NCBI GenBank assembly: GCA_030998015.1
Contig: JARWMV010000243.1
Location: forward strand, 62,001-126,000
Length of the DNA stretch: 64,000 nucleotides
Direction of reading: 5' to 3'
From: Ceratorhiza oryzae-sativae
Lineage: Eukaryota > Basidiomycota > Agaricomycetes > Cantharellales > Ceratobasidiaceae
Part shown: positions 22,701-33,724 of the stretch, one piece after another
How positions within the stretch are numbered: the first letter of the stretch is position 1
Layout: every line of letters starts with the position of its first letter
The notes under the pieces: generated by a model
Databases searched by the model: none
The model's input: only the letters and a program-made list of their open reading frames with translations
Told to the model about the DNA's origin: nothing
Translations under genes and position numbers: made by a program

Positions 22701-24199
22701 CTTGGGCTTATATGGTTTTCGCCTTTCTTCAAGTTCGTCTCGGCTGACTTTATTGAGACTGCTCCAACAGTCCAGTGGATTGAATGTTGAGGAAGAACCT
22801 CTCTGGGATGCTTCAGATGAAGCCGATACCTGTGGCAGCAGTTAAACCACAGCTGCGGTGAGGGACACAACACATACCAGGGAGCAATTTGGAAGCTACC
22901 CCCAGGAAGGTACTTTTTCCAAAATAAAAATGGAGCAAACTCGAGCATCGAATATAAAAATCCCTTCATAGAGTCAGTCACTTCTGCATGTGGGAGGCCA
23001 AGCTTAATGTCGTGCAGCCGCAAGGATAATCCTTGTTCGTGAGCTTCGTCCATCATCCATTTCAGTGGCTCGCCCCCCCGATCCAATTTCAGGTTATCTT
23101 TGTTGCCTCCGCCACTACCAGGGGTAGACGAGTGAAGTGGGGTACGCTAATCGCAGGCAATGCTTACATATCTGAATGTGTTCCCGCAAACCACACTTCT
23201 TTCAGGCTCTGGTCCGGGTTCAAGGGTCGATCATTTGGATGTTCAGGCAGAAATTTCACACGGAGCTCATCCAGAGCCAATGCGTGACGAAAGTGTGTAA
23301 TATGTCCGCATTGGTCGGACAGTGGAAATGGCTTCCTCGGAAGCATACCCACAGATGCGACAGTGTCCCTACATGTGATTCGACCAGTCAGAGTCTTGTC
23401 CGTACCGGATCACCTCGTACGAACGTACCAAACGCCAACAAAATGTAGGTCAACTTTTGGCCAACAAAAAGCTGATTTAAACACTTCGGCTTCTGGGTCG
23501 TTATTCCTATACATTTCCCAAGCACTAGGATCATAATAATAGTGAATTCGAAAGGCAGAGGATATGCATGCCATTACTCACAATGGAATTTGCTCTTGGT
23601 TTCCGCGATATATAAGTCCAATCTGATGCCCGGTTAGATGGAAGCTGCTATCGCCGGTTGGGCTATACATACTCTTTCGATCATGGCCCCCAGTGTTCGG
23701 ACTTGATATGCTCCCCGTGAAAACCCTGTTATCTGCATGAGCGGGGATAACCGCAGCGGCTTGGTGTCATACCAAATAAAAATATTTGATCTCCAGGCTG
23801 ATATGCGTCGGACAGCCAGAGATACGCTCCTAGAATCACTTTATCAAAGTTCCTATTCAGTAGACTTGGCCGTTTGTTCCTCAAAGCACAGGTGACTGGT
23901 AGAGCTCACCAAGCAATCATCAAGTCAATTTTGTTAGATATCTTCTGTTTTTGGTATGCAAGAGACCACCAGAAAGGGCGTGCGTATGTCCCGATTCCAC
24001 TCGCATAGTAGGTAAGTTGGTTATCATCCTTCGTAATACGACTGTATAGTTCCACAACATTGGTGTTCTGGTCGCCCCAATATCAGTGTAATGTATGGGC
24101 CACTCGTGTTAGGTATAGTACCTTTCTTGAAAATTGGTTCGAGGTGCCATCGACACACACGATCAGCTTTCGTGGGCTTGAGTTAGAAGACGTGTCCAT
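19716..24199 (-). CDS. DUF2235 (Tle1-like alpha/beta hydrolase) protein with long helical C-terminal region
   Basis: The start at 24199 gives MDTSSNSSPRKLIVCVDGTSNQ, the conserved DUF2235 opening. Then come NTNVVELYSRITKDDNQLTYY, ASGIGTYARPFWWSLAY, WNFDKVILGAYLWLSDAYQ and the nucleophile elbow GFSRGAYQVRTLGAMIERV (about 23711). Next are VGVW..DTVASVG (catalytic Asp region), HITHFRHALALDELRVKF and VWFAGTHSDIGGGNK (catalytic His). These are separated by short introns (for example donor GAT AT|GTAAGC near 23166, acceptor before TGGCGGAGG near 23114). After about 22470 the protein becomes helical, with armadillo-like segments (VKCVLEIMKNIARYG, KAIELLKDPRGLNIRAAALLLAYLID, EDTLKDALEVLRLIAHNG). A hydrophobic stretch, VIMALVGVVTAASAGTLYSTL, lies near 19900. 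A frame change near 21475-21480 is unresolved. Bacterial relatives are type VI phospholipase effectors; fungal function is unknown. The 3' half could be a second gene. Confidence 0.7.
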
Positions 24200-24639
24200 A
24201 GTCGGCTCTAGATGGTGATAGTGGCACAAAGCGTGTAAAGAGGTTGAGCATCAAGTACCCACACGTAGCATTTTATACCATGGATCAGGCGAATCTTACA
24301 ATCGGTTCGAAGTTGGGCGTTGCCTTCAATATTCAGACGTATCTGAGCGCTAAAGCAATTGTTTGCACGTGGTCAGAGCCCGGAGGCTTTAGCCGGGACG
24401 GTCTGTGAAAGCCCGACTGGCTACCGCCGAAGACGGGAAAACCCCGGGACGCCCATTGGCTTGTTTCACAAGCTGGGTCCGATTGGTAGGATAGTTTGAC
24501 ATGCGTTATCAAGGGGTCCAATAGCCTCTCTGGCCTGCATGAAATGCCCTAATGCAGATTGTAGCGTGTCTTTTGAATTAAATGGAATAAAATTGCAACA
24601 AGTGTTCGTTAAGTTTGGGCCTAATAAACATCCAAACAA
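24200..24639. other. Intergenic with dispersed-repeat fragment
   Basis: Upstream region of the DUF2235 gene and downstream of the next F-box gene. Contains a GC-rich stretch at about 24370-24480 and the repeat fragment at 24515-24556. No gene seen. Confidence 0.5.
24515..24556 (-). repeat. Dispersed repeat, partial copy C
   Basis: GGTCCAATAGCCTCTC...GAAATGCCCTAATGCA aligns with the outer 40 nt of copy B (3021-3060: GCTCTAGTAGCCTCTC...GAAATGTCCTGATGTA), roughly 75% identical. It shows that the family is dispersed, not only a local inversion. Confidence 0.5.
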
Positions 24640-26475
24640 TCACTGGTTAAGTACTGTAAAGGATTCCTCGAATCCCAAAGAGTGGAAACAGTACTTGGGA
24701 CATGTAAAGTGGTACCGTGGCGATAATTCTGGGCTCATTGGTCGATCAACGGTCCAGTAGTGGGTCACGATGGTGTGATTATCCCATCCAGTCGCAATCA
24801 CAGTGAGCAGGGGGCATGATAAGACTATGGCATCGAACATCTCACGAGACGTCAACTGATAACCAGATGGGTGGACAAAGTACCATAACACTAGTCGATT
24901 AAGGCTAGGACCAGACTGAAGGTCTCATTGATAGTTTCCTTCCAGGAGAACCCTCGTTCAGCTGTCATCTTCCAAAACCAGTTGGAGAATATGTACGTAC
25001 CCCAGGAATGTCGACTGACCCGAGGGACAACTCCGATAACGCCGGTGTGGCTGAGAATATCTTCTTCATATCATCCACCGATATACCTAAAATCCATGGG
25101 CCACGGGACCGATCAGCCTCTAGTGACAAGTCGGTTTTCATAGAGCGTAATCGCGGAAGAAGTGGGATGGTATCGATAAAACGGTAAAATCTGGAAGGCT
25201 CGCCCAAATGATCTCTCCGTAATGTGAGGGATTCAAGTTGATTCGCTATCGCCGACTGAACGAGTGCCGCGCATATGAACACGGGTCCTTCAAAGTGCTT
25301 TAACGCCGGGAATAATGATGAGATTAAGCCCGGATCAGGAATCGATCCAGCTTTTACCAGCGATTGCTTAGCACGACCAAAGGCAGGATTTTCGCTATTT
25401 TCTACCGGACCCAAGGATACAGAACACAAGTTTGGGTGTTGGACAAAGAATCGCCATAATGAGCTCTTGAACTCGAGATTTCCCTCACGCGCAAGTATCA
25501 GCTCGTCCCAGTCAAGCAAGGGGGTACCACCGATCCTGAGAGCTTCAAGATGAGGAAGCAAGGGGTTTCGGCATAAGGATTCAAACAGTTCATCGGCATC
25601 CCATTCGAACCTCGAAATCCCCATACGATCGTGCTTTGTAAACTCAAGGCTGAGAGAAACAAGTTGTGGCGAAGCCGCGATAAAAGACTTGATATTGTCG
25701 GGTATAGAGAACGGCGTAGTAACCCTACCTAAGGTATGAGAATGAGTTGAACTGAATGTCTCTATGTTGTTTTACTAAAATAATACCAAATCCCACAAAT
25801 TCCAGGCTGATTTCCCGTAAGTTTGCAATACGGCTGATCTTGTTTAGACATAAGTTCCTCACTCAAATAGTCACGAATCCGTTTGACATACTGGACCAAG
25901 AGATCCTGTAAAAAGTCTGTTGAGTCATTTTCACGTCACCCGAAGCACACCATACCTAAATCCCGCATACTCAGCTTCAAATGCAAAGACTGCAACTTCC
26001 GGCAGTATATATTCACAGCGGCGATCATATCGCCAAACTGACCGGCTGAGTGGCTAGGACGCCAGGACAAAGAGCGTAATGAATGAAGTTTGGGTATGAT
26101 GTTACGACAAATATCTCGAACAGCACTGGTGTCGATACATTTGGTACGACCACATTGCAGTTCCCCAACAAAAAGATGCCGAACGTATCTAAAAGCGTCG
26201 GGTCGACCTCGTTTCAGCGAGGATGTGATAAAAATACTGATACGCTTAATTCGCGAGGCGGAGTCGAGATCAAGTGTTTGATACAGGACCGGAATGGCTA
26301 TGCGCTCGGACTCGCGACACAGCTGGACAAACGAGCTGACGTCTTGTTTTGAAGGCAGGAATCGCAGAATAGCATGGATAACCTCTGTCGGTAGCTGGAG
26401 AAGTTTGGCTGAGCTATTTGGTGAATTGGTTGCATCTGCTAGTAACGGTTGGCAAAGACCGGTGAAATGCCACAT
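24640..26475 (-). CDS. F-box protein with LRR-like C-terminal region
   Basis: The start at 26475 gives an N-terminal leader and then an F-box: LLQLPTEVIHAILRFLPSKQDVSSFVQ...IAIPVLYQTLDL. Downstream are RHLFVGEL, LHSLRSLSWRP and LQSLHLKLSMRDLG, then splice sites after about 25950. An exon around 25730-24965 encodes IPDNIKSFIAASPQLVSLSLEF, LEALRIGGTPLLDWDEL, SLFPALKHFEGPVFIC and LSELSLGSVDIPG. The last exon (to 24640) encodes LSCPLLTVIATGWDN...THYWTVDRP, which matches the tail of the neighbouring paralogue (HYWQIHRP). Likely a ubiquitin-ligase adaptor. Tandem with 26683-28622; the two share every block in the same order. Internal exon limits between 25935 and 25740 are not resolved. Confidence 0.7.
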
Positions 26476-26682
26476 TTTCGGTGGTCGTGGGAGCTGTGGC
26501 GGTTTGAGCGCCCACAGAATTCAAGGTCGAATAAACTACACCAAACAAACACGGCTCACACAGACATACGAACCTCATATTTTAAGCCCACATATCATTA
26601 TACACAGATACCTAGGCTAGATCTAGAGTAAAACACAGGTGGTAGCGAAAATAATACACAAAAAATACGAGGCACCAAGTGA

Positions 26683-28622
26683 TCATTGGATAGACCATTC
26701 GTTAAAGCGGGTATATCTAGAAGCCCCATACCCATACAACCCCTCACACCCTTCGATTCTGATGGAACCTGGGCAGTCTGTCGCCCAAGCAGCGTCATGC
26801 CGCACCAAAGCCGCTGTATGAGCCGGGCGGTGAATCTGCCAGTAATGCTCGCAAGATCGGTTCGTAGCCATCATAGACAGCAACCCGCTGGAGGAATTCA
26901 ATGTTTCAAACGGCGCCCGTGAAGCGGGGACACGATCGTAGCCCGAGTTCTGCAACCCTACCACGAGCATGGTAAGACGAGGGGCACGTTTCAGCGCTTC
27001 AGCAAGGTTGTCCTGCAAGGAAGATAAGAACCATGGTCGGTGAATACATAAAAGAGTACATACCGGGTATTTATTAATTACATCCAGCTCCAGCTCTAAT
27101 AATGCCGGCATCGCGACGAGCATTGTCTGTATGATGTCTTCGGGTATATTGCCAAGACGCAAGTACCGGCTAGTGCCCAGTCTCGGACCAAGCTTCAGAG
27201 ATCGTAGATTCGGCAAACAGGTAAGGCTATTAGCAAAAATACTGAGGTCATTAGGCTCATGTGGGCGATATCCTCCTGACAGAACAAGACTCTGAAGATT
27301 GTTCGAGTTGCGCGATTGGGCGAGCGCTGTGCACACAAACGTAGGACCTTCGAAATGTTTCAGCGTTGGGAACAAGGCTGAAATGGCGGCTGGGTCGGGA
27401 ACCGACTCGGACTGGAGCATACTCCGTCTTGCTCGTCCGGTCTCGGAGATGTCTTGATCGTCTGTCCAGCCGAGTGACACAGTATGCAACTTGCGGTGCC
27501 GTGCAATGAAGCGCCATGCCGGGTTTTGGTACTCGGGACGCTCAGCAGGATCTTCAAAAAGGGCGTCCCAATCGAGTTGAGGGACCCCACCGAGTCTGAG
27601 AACTTGTAGCCAAGGGAACGGAGCTACATTTGCCAAATAGTCGAACAAATCGTCCGAAGCCCATTCTAGTAACGACCAAGTTCTTCCGCTAACCATTCTG
27701 TTGATTACGCCAACGTAAAAGTCTAAGCTAAGCGATCTAAGATTGGGAGAGCTGGAAATCAATGCTTTGACGGGTTCAGGAACGTGCACGACGCTTTGAA
27801 TGGGCGCTAAATATCATAATGTTAATGAAGGACCAAGCGGATATCAGCCAACCGCACCGAACGCCCTAAACTCCACATGTATATCCCGCAAGTCGGTCAC
27901 TTCTGAAAGCTTTCAAAATGATTTAGGCATAGGAGTCATAGCGGAATCATATTCACCGTACCTGGTCAAGTGATTCTAATGACTAATATGAGTTTGGTTG
28001 CTACTACAATTAAAACGAGGCCTTACCTGAATCGTTCAAGTTAATTCTCACGTACAACGACTGAAGCTCCGGACAATACGAATTGATAGCCGTGATGACA
28101 TCACCAAGCTGACCAGCCGAGTTTTCGGGGCTCCAAACGAGGGAAAGCAGGAACGGTAGTTGAGGGATGACGTTGGTATGAATCGTCTGAATCGCCGTGG
28201 CGTCATACCCATCTTTGAGGTTCGAGCAAGCCATCTCCTCGACGACAAGGTGACGAACGTGGAAAAAGGCGTCAGGGCGACGGCTTGTCGACAGCCTCCG
28301 GATTTTTTCTACGGTTTCAGCAAGTCGGCGGCTAGAGTTGAGCTTGAGTGTGTTGTACAAAATCGAGTTGGCGAGGTCCTCGCATTGGAGGGATACGCCA
28401 GCAAAAGAAACAAGGTCGCGTCTTGTAGGCAGCAGTTGGAGAACGAGATGAATTACGTCTGTTGGTAAATCTAAGAGTGTAGGTGACCCTTGTCCAAGAC
28501 CAGAGGGAAAGTCTCCATAGTTTGTTGCATAATGGCGAAAAAGAGTCGTGTCGTAGAGAGCGGGGGGGGGTGGTGGACACGGTCAAGAGGCAACGCAAGA
28601 GATAAGCGTGGGTAACCCCCAC
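26683..28622 (-). CDS. F-box protein, tandem paralogue of 24640-26475
   Basis: F-box: LLDLPTDVIHLVLQLLPTRRDLVSFAGV...NSILYNTLKL (about 28480-28330). Then RPDAFFHVRHLVVEEM, LPFLLSLVWSPENSAGQLGDV and LQSLYVRINLNDSG. A long exon from 27789 encodes ISSSPNLRSLSLDFYVG, LQVLRLGGVPQLDWDALF, SALFPTLKHFEGPTFVCTA and LRSLKLGPRLG. The tail is HYWQIHRPAHTAALVRHDAAW. A 51-nt in-frame segment (27013-27063, GTATGT...TTGCAG) has good splice signals and is probably an intron. No in-frame ATG precedes the F-box. One in another frame (28622) would connect if the G9 run at 28562-28570 had a different length, so the start is uncertain. Confidence 0.65.
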
Positions 28623-28835
28623 TAGATATCCAAAGGGTCATATATACTCTAAAGTTCTAGCGTGGGGTTATTTGTCGTGATATTGTGGGGAAATTCCGCC
28701 AGTGGCAAACAAATGAGCACAGAATCCCGAAACACAGGGTCCAGAGCCAAATAATCGGACAGATAGGAGACCGCCTACCCCTTGCTCTTCTTTTCCCCAT
28801 CCACATTCGTTATCCCTCAGACGTATATCCTCTCC

Positions 28836-29721
28836 ATGGCTGGAAGTAGACTCTCGCCGACCGAGCGTTTCCGCGACGAACTCGGCCACCGACTTTCGCT
28901 TGACGCGCACCTGCGTTTTCCTAGTGCAAATGTCCTAGTTGGGGTCATGATCGATGCCTTGGACGCACTCGTAAGTGACAGAATCGATAAAGGTGTCATT
29001 ATGGCTAAAAGTATTGCAAGGCTCGGCATTCGACGTCATTGAATCTCATCACACTTCGAAACGTGCTGTCTGTCGCGGATGAAATCATATCCCTTGGACA
29101 CATACTGGATGTCCCTCGCCCAGAGACTTATGAATCTCGAGATCCAGCGGTTCGTACCATTGTTCTTTTTCATCTATCCTTTCTTTGATAACACACCCAC
29201 TCTAGTCCATTCCGCTGCCTGTCCTCCAAGACCTCCAGCTTCTTTGCCTGCCTCGATCTTGCCTGGACCCGTCCACATGCCCGTCGACGGTACTCAAACG
29301 CTCCACCATCCTCCGAACCTACCTCTCCATCGCACGCGTTTTATCATCCTACATCGGTCCTCAAGGCGTCCAAGACCTCGTTCAGGATTTCCATCGCCCA
29401 TCTCCCGGTTCGACGCTCACAACCGTCGACGGGTTCACGAGACAAGTTCCAGGTGTAGGTCCAAGAACGGTCAGGGTGCGGCGAGCAGTAAATCCGGTCG
29501 CGTTTTACCCTGTGGCAAAGCAAGAGCAGAAACCGTGGACACCACCGAGATACCAGCGTGACTCGCGGGGCTGGCCGATGTCAATAGGTGTGATGTACAT
29601 GGAGCGGGAGCGGCACACGATCGCAGGTGGATTCGCCAAGCTGACCCAATCGAGCGGAGACGAGGTCAAGACGGGGGCGTGGCAGTCCTTGAGGCTCAAG
29701 TTTAAACGATTCTCGTCATAG
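28836..29721 (+). CDS. Hypothetical protein, three exons
   Basis: Exons 28836-28970, 29021-29149 and 29206-29721 join to 780 nt (259 residues) with good GT-AG sites and no frame break. The splice model is supported because it fuses three frames into one continuous, Leu-rich helical sequence: FPSANVLVGVMIDALDAL / ARHSTSLNLITLRNVLSVADEI / SIPLPVLQDLQLLCLP. This continues through ILRTYLSIARVLSSYIGPQGVQDLV. The C-terminal third is basic and Pro-rich (VRVRRAVNPVAFYPV, KPWTPPRYQRDSRGWP). I do not recognise the family; no signal peptide or membrane span. It lies in the gap between an F-box gene (head to head) and the ALT gene (tail to tail). Confidence 0.6.
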
Positions 29722-29909
29722 GAAGCGTCTTGCGCATTCGTTCTTTTTCTGGTCAGATTGGATTGTCTTCATTTTAAATTATAGTCATTTGATCATTCGT
29801 TGTAGAGTTGGAATTTGTAGAATTGATTACGGGAACCCCTGAATCGCTCATGTGAACCAAAATGTATTCAATCTAAAACCATTCATTACGTTTATCCTCG
29901 TATCGCACC

Positions 29910-31527
29910 TCAATCCTTGTACTTCTCCATGAACCCACGATGGAATTTTTCCAACTTGCCCACGTACTCCTCCACACCATCACACAAGCACGTCAGCCTG
30001 AAATGCGCCTCGCCATCTTTTTGTCCAAACCCGGTTCCGCTTACGGCGCAAATGCCCGTCTCGTCAAGCAACGCGTTGGAATAAAAGTTGTCCGGCGTTT
30101 GTCCGGCTTCTTGGCCGCTTTGACTGCACTGTTGGTGAGATGGAGTTGAGGGAAGAGGTAGAGTGCTCCGGGTGATGGTGCGCATGACATGCCGGGCAAC
30201 GAGTTGAGACGATCGCACATGGTGTGTGAACGTTTGGCCAACGCTGCGTGGATGGTGTCTGTTTCTTTCTTCCAGAGTGCATAGGACTCGGACCCCTCCT
30301 TTGGTGGACGCACCAGTGAGTCGACGCCGATTTGACCAGATAGAGGGGGGCAGAGTCCGACAGAGACCATCTTGTAGATCAGCGCGGTAATCTCTTGTGG
30401 GACGTTGGCGAGTTCAAAGTATCCACCTCGTCGACCACATTCACCAGATACACCTTTGGAAATAGAATGGAACGAGACCAGAGGGGCAGGTGAATTCGTC
30501 TCGCGTAGGATCTTCTTGAAGGATGTAAACGGATGATTCTTGGGATCGTGCGTATTAGCCTGATACACCTCGTCCGCGAGGAGCATGAGCGAGTGTTGCT
30601 CGCAAATCTTGAGCAACGCGCGCATGGTGTCTTGATCGAGGATCGAGCCTGTCGGGTTACCGGGGTTGATTACGACCAGTGCCTTGGGCTCGATTCCGTC
30701 CTTGAGCGCCTTGTCTACAGCGGCCGCGACGCTCTCTGGTGAAGTAGACCATCCTTTGGATTCGTCTAGGTAGTACGGGATGGGGATCCCGCCGTGTTGG
30801 GCGAGTGTCGCGGTGTAGAGCGGGTATTGAGGGATCGGGATGAGGATGCCGGACTTGGGAGACGAGATGAGCATGTTGATGAGGAGTGAAACGCCTGCGC
30901 TTGCGCCCGCCGTGAGGAAGATCTGGGATGGGTCCGAGGGGTATCCATCTCGTTCTGTGCCATTGTAAGGATTAGGACTATAAGATACTAGTTGCAAGAC
31001 GTGCCTTCGATAAACTTGGCTACGTTTTCTCGAATAAACGGTACACCTTGACTGTGCGAGTATGCGCCAATCGAGCCAATCTCGTCGTACAGCTCGCGCG
31101 CACGGGCAATCGCATCGGCAGGAAAGATACCCTTGCCGGTCTCCATCAATGCTGGCCACTCGAGCAGCGCCGCAACCTATGGTTCCCCACAACCCCACAC
31201 CGCATCTCGATCAGCTCGAGCCGTCGATCAAACGTCAAGGGAGCGACAGACCTGACGCGTAAACGTAATAGGCGGCTGATCCAGTCCCTTTTGCTGCGGG
31301 TTCCCGATATTCGAGTTGACGACGCGGTCAAACGGGAGCGACTTGTCTCCGTTTTTGAGGCGGACGCGGTACTCTTCGGCCTTGATGGCGATGGGGCCCC
31401 GGACGGCGTACTGGACGTCCTTCCACGCGGGGTTGATGTTGTTGGGGGCGAGGGGCGGCATCGTGAACGAGACGGTGGCGAATCGGCGCGAGAGGCGGGG
31501 GACGACGCGGGTGGTCGAGGCGAGCAT
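29910..31527 (-). CDS. ALT1: Alanine aminotransferase (PLP-dependent)
   Basis: Converts alanine and 2-oxoglutarate to pyruvate and glutamate. Exons 31527-31252, 31176-31005 and 30954-29910. The N-terminus MLASTTRVVPRLSRRFATVS is Arg-rich without acids, like a mitochondrial presequence; a second Met (MPPLAPNN, residue 23) could start a cytosolic form. Family landmarks: VNSNIGNPQQ, GAYSHSQGVPFIRENVAKFI, RDGYPSDPSQIFLTAGAS, VVINPGNPTG, LLADEVYQ and the PLP-lysine segment SFHSISKGVSGECGRRGGYFE. Also YALWKKETDTIHAALAKRS and, at the end, DETGICAVSGTGFGQ and FRLTCL. Intron 30955-31004 uses a GC donor (GAAG|GCACGT). Oddity: near 30104-30110 one base is missing (AAKK should continue as AGQTPDNFYSNALL). 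Exon total 1493 nt is one short of a multiple of three. Restored length about 497, normal for the family. Confidence 0.9.
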
Positions 31528-32012
31528 CCGTCGTCCTGGGAAGTGCGTAATTTATATCTGATTGATTCACGCGCTGTGACTCAGCCGACCAAGTCCGATC
31601 CACTGAAAAAATCGACGGGGGCCGCTACAAGTCGGGGAACTGAGGATAACTAGCTGCCGCTCTTGATAGGTCCAGGAGATGTCGCAGAGATAAAAGACGG
31701 TCGTGTAGAGTGGGTATTTAAGCAGGCAAGAAGGGGTAAATGACCAACTGGAAAAGTAATAGTGAGGTAAAAAGAGTTGTTCAGCTGGCGGCATCCAACG
31801 TCGCGACTGACACGCACCTCGAAAAGATTCAACGATGCCCGGACAGCCCCGTCGGCCGCTGATGTCGACGCCAGGAGCTAATCCGAGATAATTTGTTGCA
31901 AATTCAGTCCTCGATCAGGTCGCAAGCGCCGGGCGGCTCCGTCGGCAAATATCATGCCCGACCCCGGTTCTCCACAATCTCCACACGTCAACGACCACCG
32001 ACAGAGAACACT
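31528..32012. promoter_or_regulatory. Divergent promoter region of ALT1 and NMO1
   Basis: 485 bp separate two outward-facing start codons (ALT1 at 31527 minus, NMO1 at 32013 plus), so regulatory elements for both must lie here. I see no convincing TATA box close to either start and no other gene. Confidence 0.5.
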
Positions 32013-33724
32013 ATGCCAAAGGGACCATTGACAACGGAAGTGACCGAGACGTTTGGCGTCACCCATCCCATCATACTGGCTGGGATGAACGTTGCCGCCG
32101 GCTCCAAGTTGACTGCTGCCGTGACTGTGAGTAGTTCTCATTGGCGCACTGGAACACGCTCATACCATATAGAATGCCGGTGGACTTGGTGTCATCGGAG
32201 GACTGGGATATACTCCAAAGATGCTTCGTCAACAGGTAGGTATCCCGTCACCATAACTTGAACGAGGCTGATGCATCCTTGTCCAGATTCACGACATTAA
32301 AGAATATCTAAACGACAAAAGCGCGCCGTTTGGTGTAGACCTCGCTCTCCCTCAAGTCGGAGGAAGCGCACGCAAGACAAATGTGCGCTTTCTCTACTCG
32401 TTCCCCCCGGCTTGCTCAAACATTCACGCTCACAGTACGACTATACACACGGCCAACTCCCCGAACTCATCGACGTTATCATCGAGGAAAAAGCGGCCTT
32501 GTTCGTGTGTGCTGTTGGAGTTCCCCCCAAGTTTGCTGTCGAAAGGCTGCACAAGGCCGGAATCCCAATCATGAACGTATGTCTTATTTCGTATTTATTC
32601 AACAATGGTTTAGGCTGACCTGTCTTGACACAGATGGTCGGTCACCCAAAGGTTCGAGTCGTGTATTGAGTCACCGGAATGTTTTTGTATTAACAACGCT
32701 CACAGCACGTTGCCAAAGCACTCGATGCGGGGGTAGATATTATATGCGCTCAGGTGACCAATCCATCACTTCCAGAACCCTATTATCGGTCCATCCACGT
32801 ACGAAACTAACATGGGTCTATCAATTAGGGCGGAGAAGGCGGTGGGCACACTGGATATGTTCCGACAAGCATTCTCGTTCCGGCTTGCGTTGTACGTGAT
32901 ACCTTCCTTCTCTTTCTGAATTCGGCTCTCATTGGGTTGGACGATAGGACGCGGTCAGGGGTCGTACATCTCCCTTGAGTGGCAAGCCCATTTTCGTCGT
33001 TGCGGCCGGAGGGATACACGATGGCCGAGGACTTGCCGCCGCGCTGATGTGGGGTGCGCAAGGTGTATGGGTTGGGACGAGGTTTGTCGCAAGTGAAGAG
33101 GCGGCTGCGAATAAGCGGCACAAGGAACTGTGAGTTTCTTACATATTCAGAAGGATGCGTGTTAATCGGGCAGGGCAGGCTAACTCAGGCCAATTTCGAG
33201 GTCAGTCGAGTGTATGTATGCGCTACGAGGTACTCATGTCGAGGTCGTAGGACATTGGGCGGACGCTGATTTATTCTGGGCGACCGTTGAACGCGTACAA
33301 GACCGAATATGTCAGGGACTGGTGAGCCGGATTTTCAATAGCATCGGGAATGAATCCTGATGGAATCACAGGGAAGAAAACCGAGCGGGTGAGATTAAAG
33401 ACTTGACGAGCAAGGGGATTGTACCTCACGTGAGTGATCTTATGAAGAACACGAATCACTTGAAGCTAATTCAAATTTCAGTACAACGAGATGGAGAAAC
33501 ATCCAGAGAATGCGAAAAAGGGACAGTGAGTATCGTGTTGCAAAATTTCCCTGCCCGACGTAGGACTCTGACACTCTGACGACAGCCACTATCTGATGGG
33601 TACTGTCGCGGGTGTCATCCAAGACGTCTTGCCTGCCAAAGTCATTGTGGATAACATGGTTGCTGATGCAGTCAAATGTCTTGAAAACGGGAATGCGATG
33701 GTCAAGACAAAGGCAAGGCTATGA
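32013..33724 (+). CDS. Nitronate monooxygenase (2-nitropropane dioxygenase family), copy 1
   Basis: FMN-dependent enzyme that oxidises alkyl nitronates such as propionate 3-nitronate. Thirteen exons join to 1059 nt, 352 residues, no frame break. Landmarks in order: HPIILAGMNVAAGSKL, NAGGLGVIGGLGYTPKML, APFGVDLALPQVGG and LFVCAVGVPPKFAVERLHKAG. Then MVGHPK (an 18-nt exon, 32634-32651), HVAKALDAGVDIICAQ, GGEGGGHTGYVPTSILVPA and IFVVAAGGIHDGRGLAAALMWGAQGVWVGTRF. The end is RTLIYSGRPLNAYKTEYVRDW and LMGTVAGVIQDVLPAKVIVDNM. TIM-barrel flavin site residues (GGEGGGHTG, AAGGIHDG) are present. A close paralogue on the same strand lies at 38546. This copy has one intron more (33201-33250) than copy 2. 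Divergent from ALT1. Confidence 0.88.
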
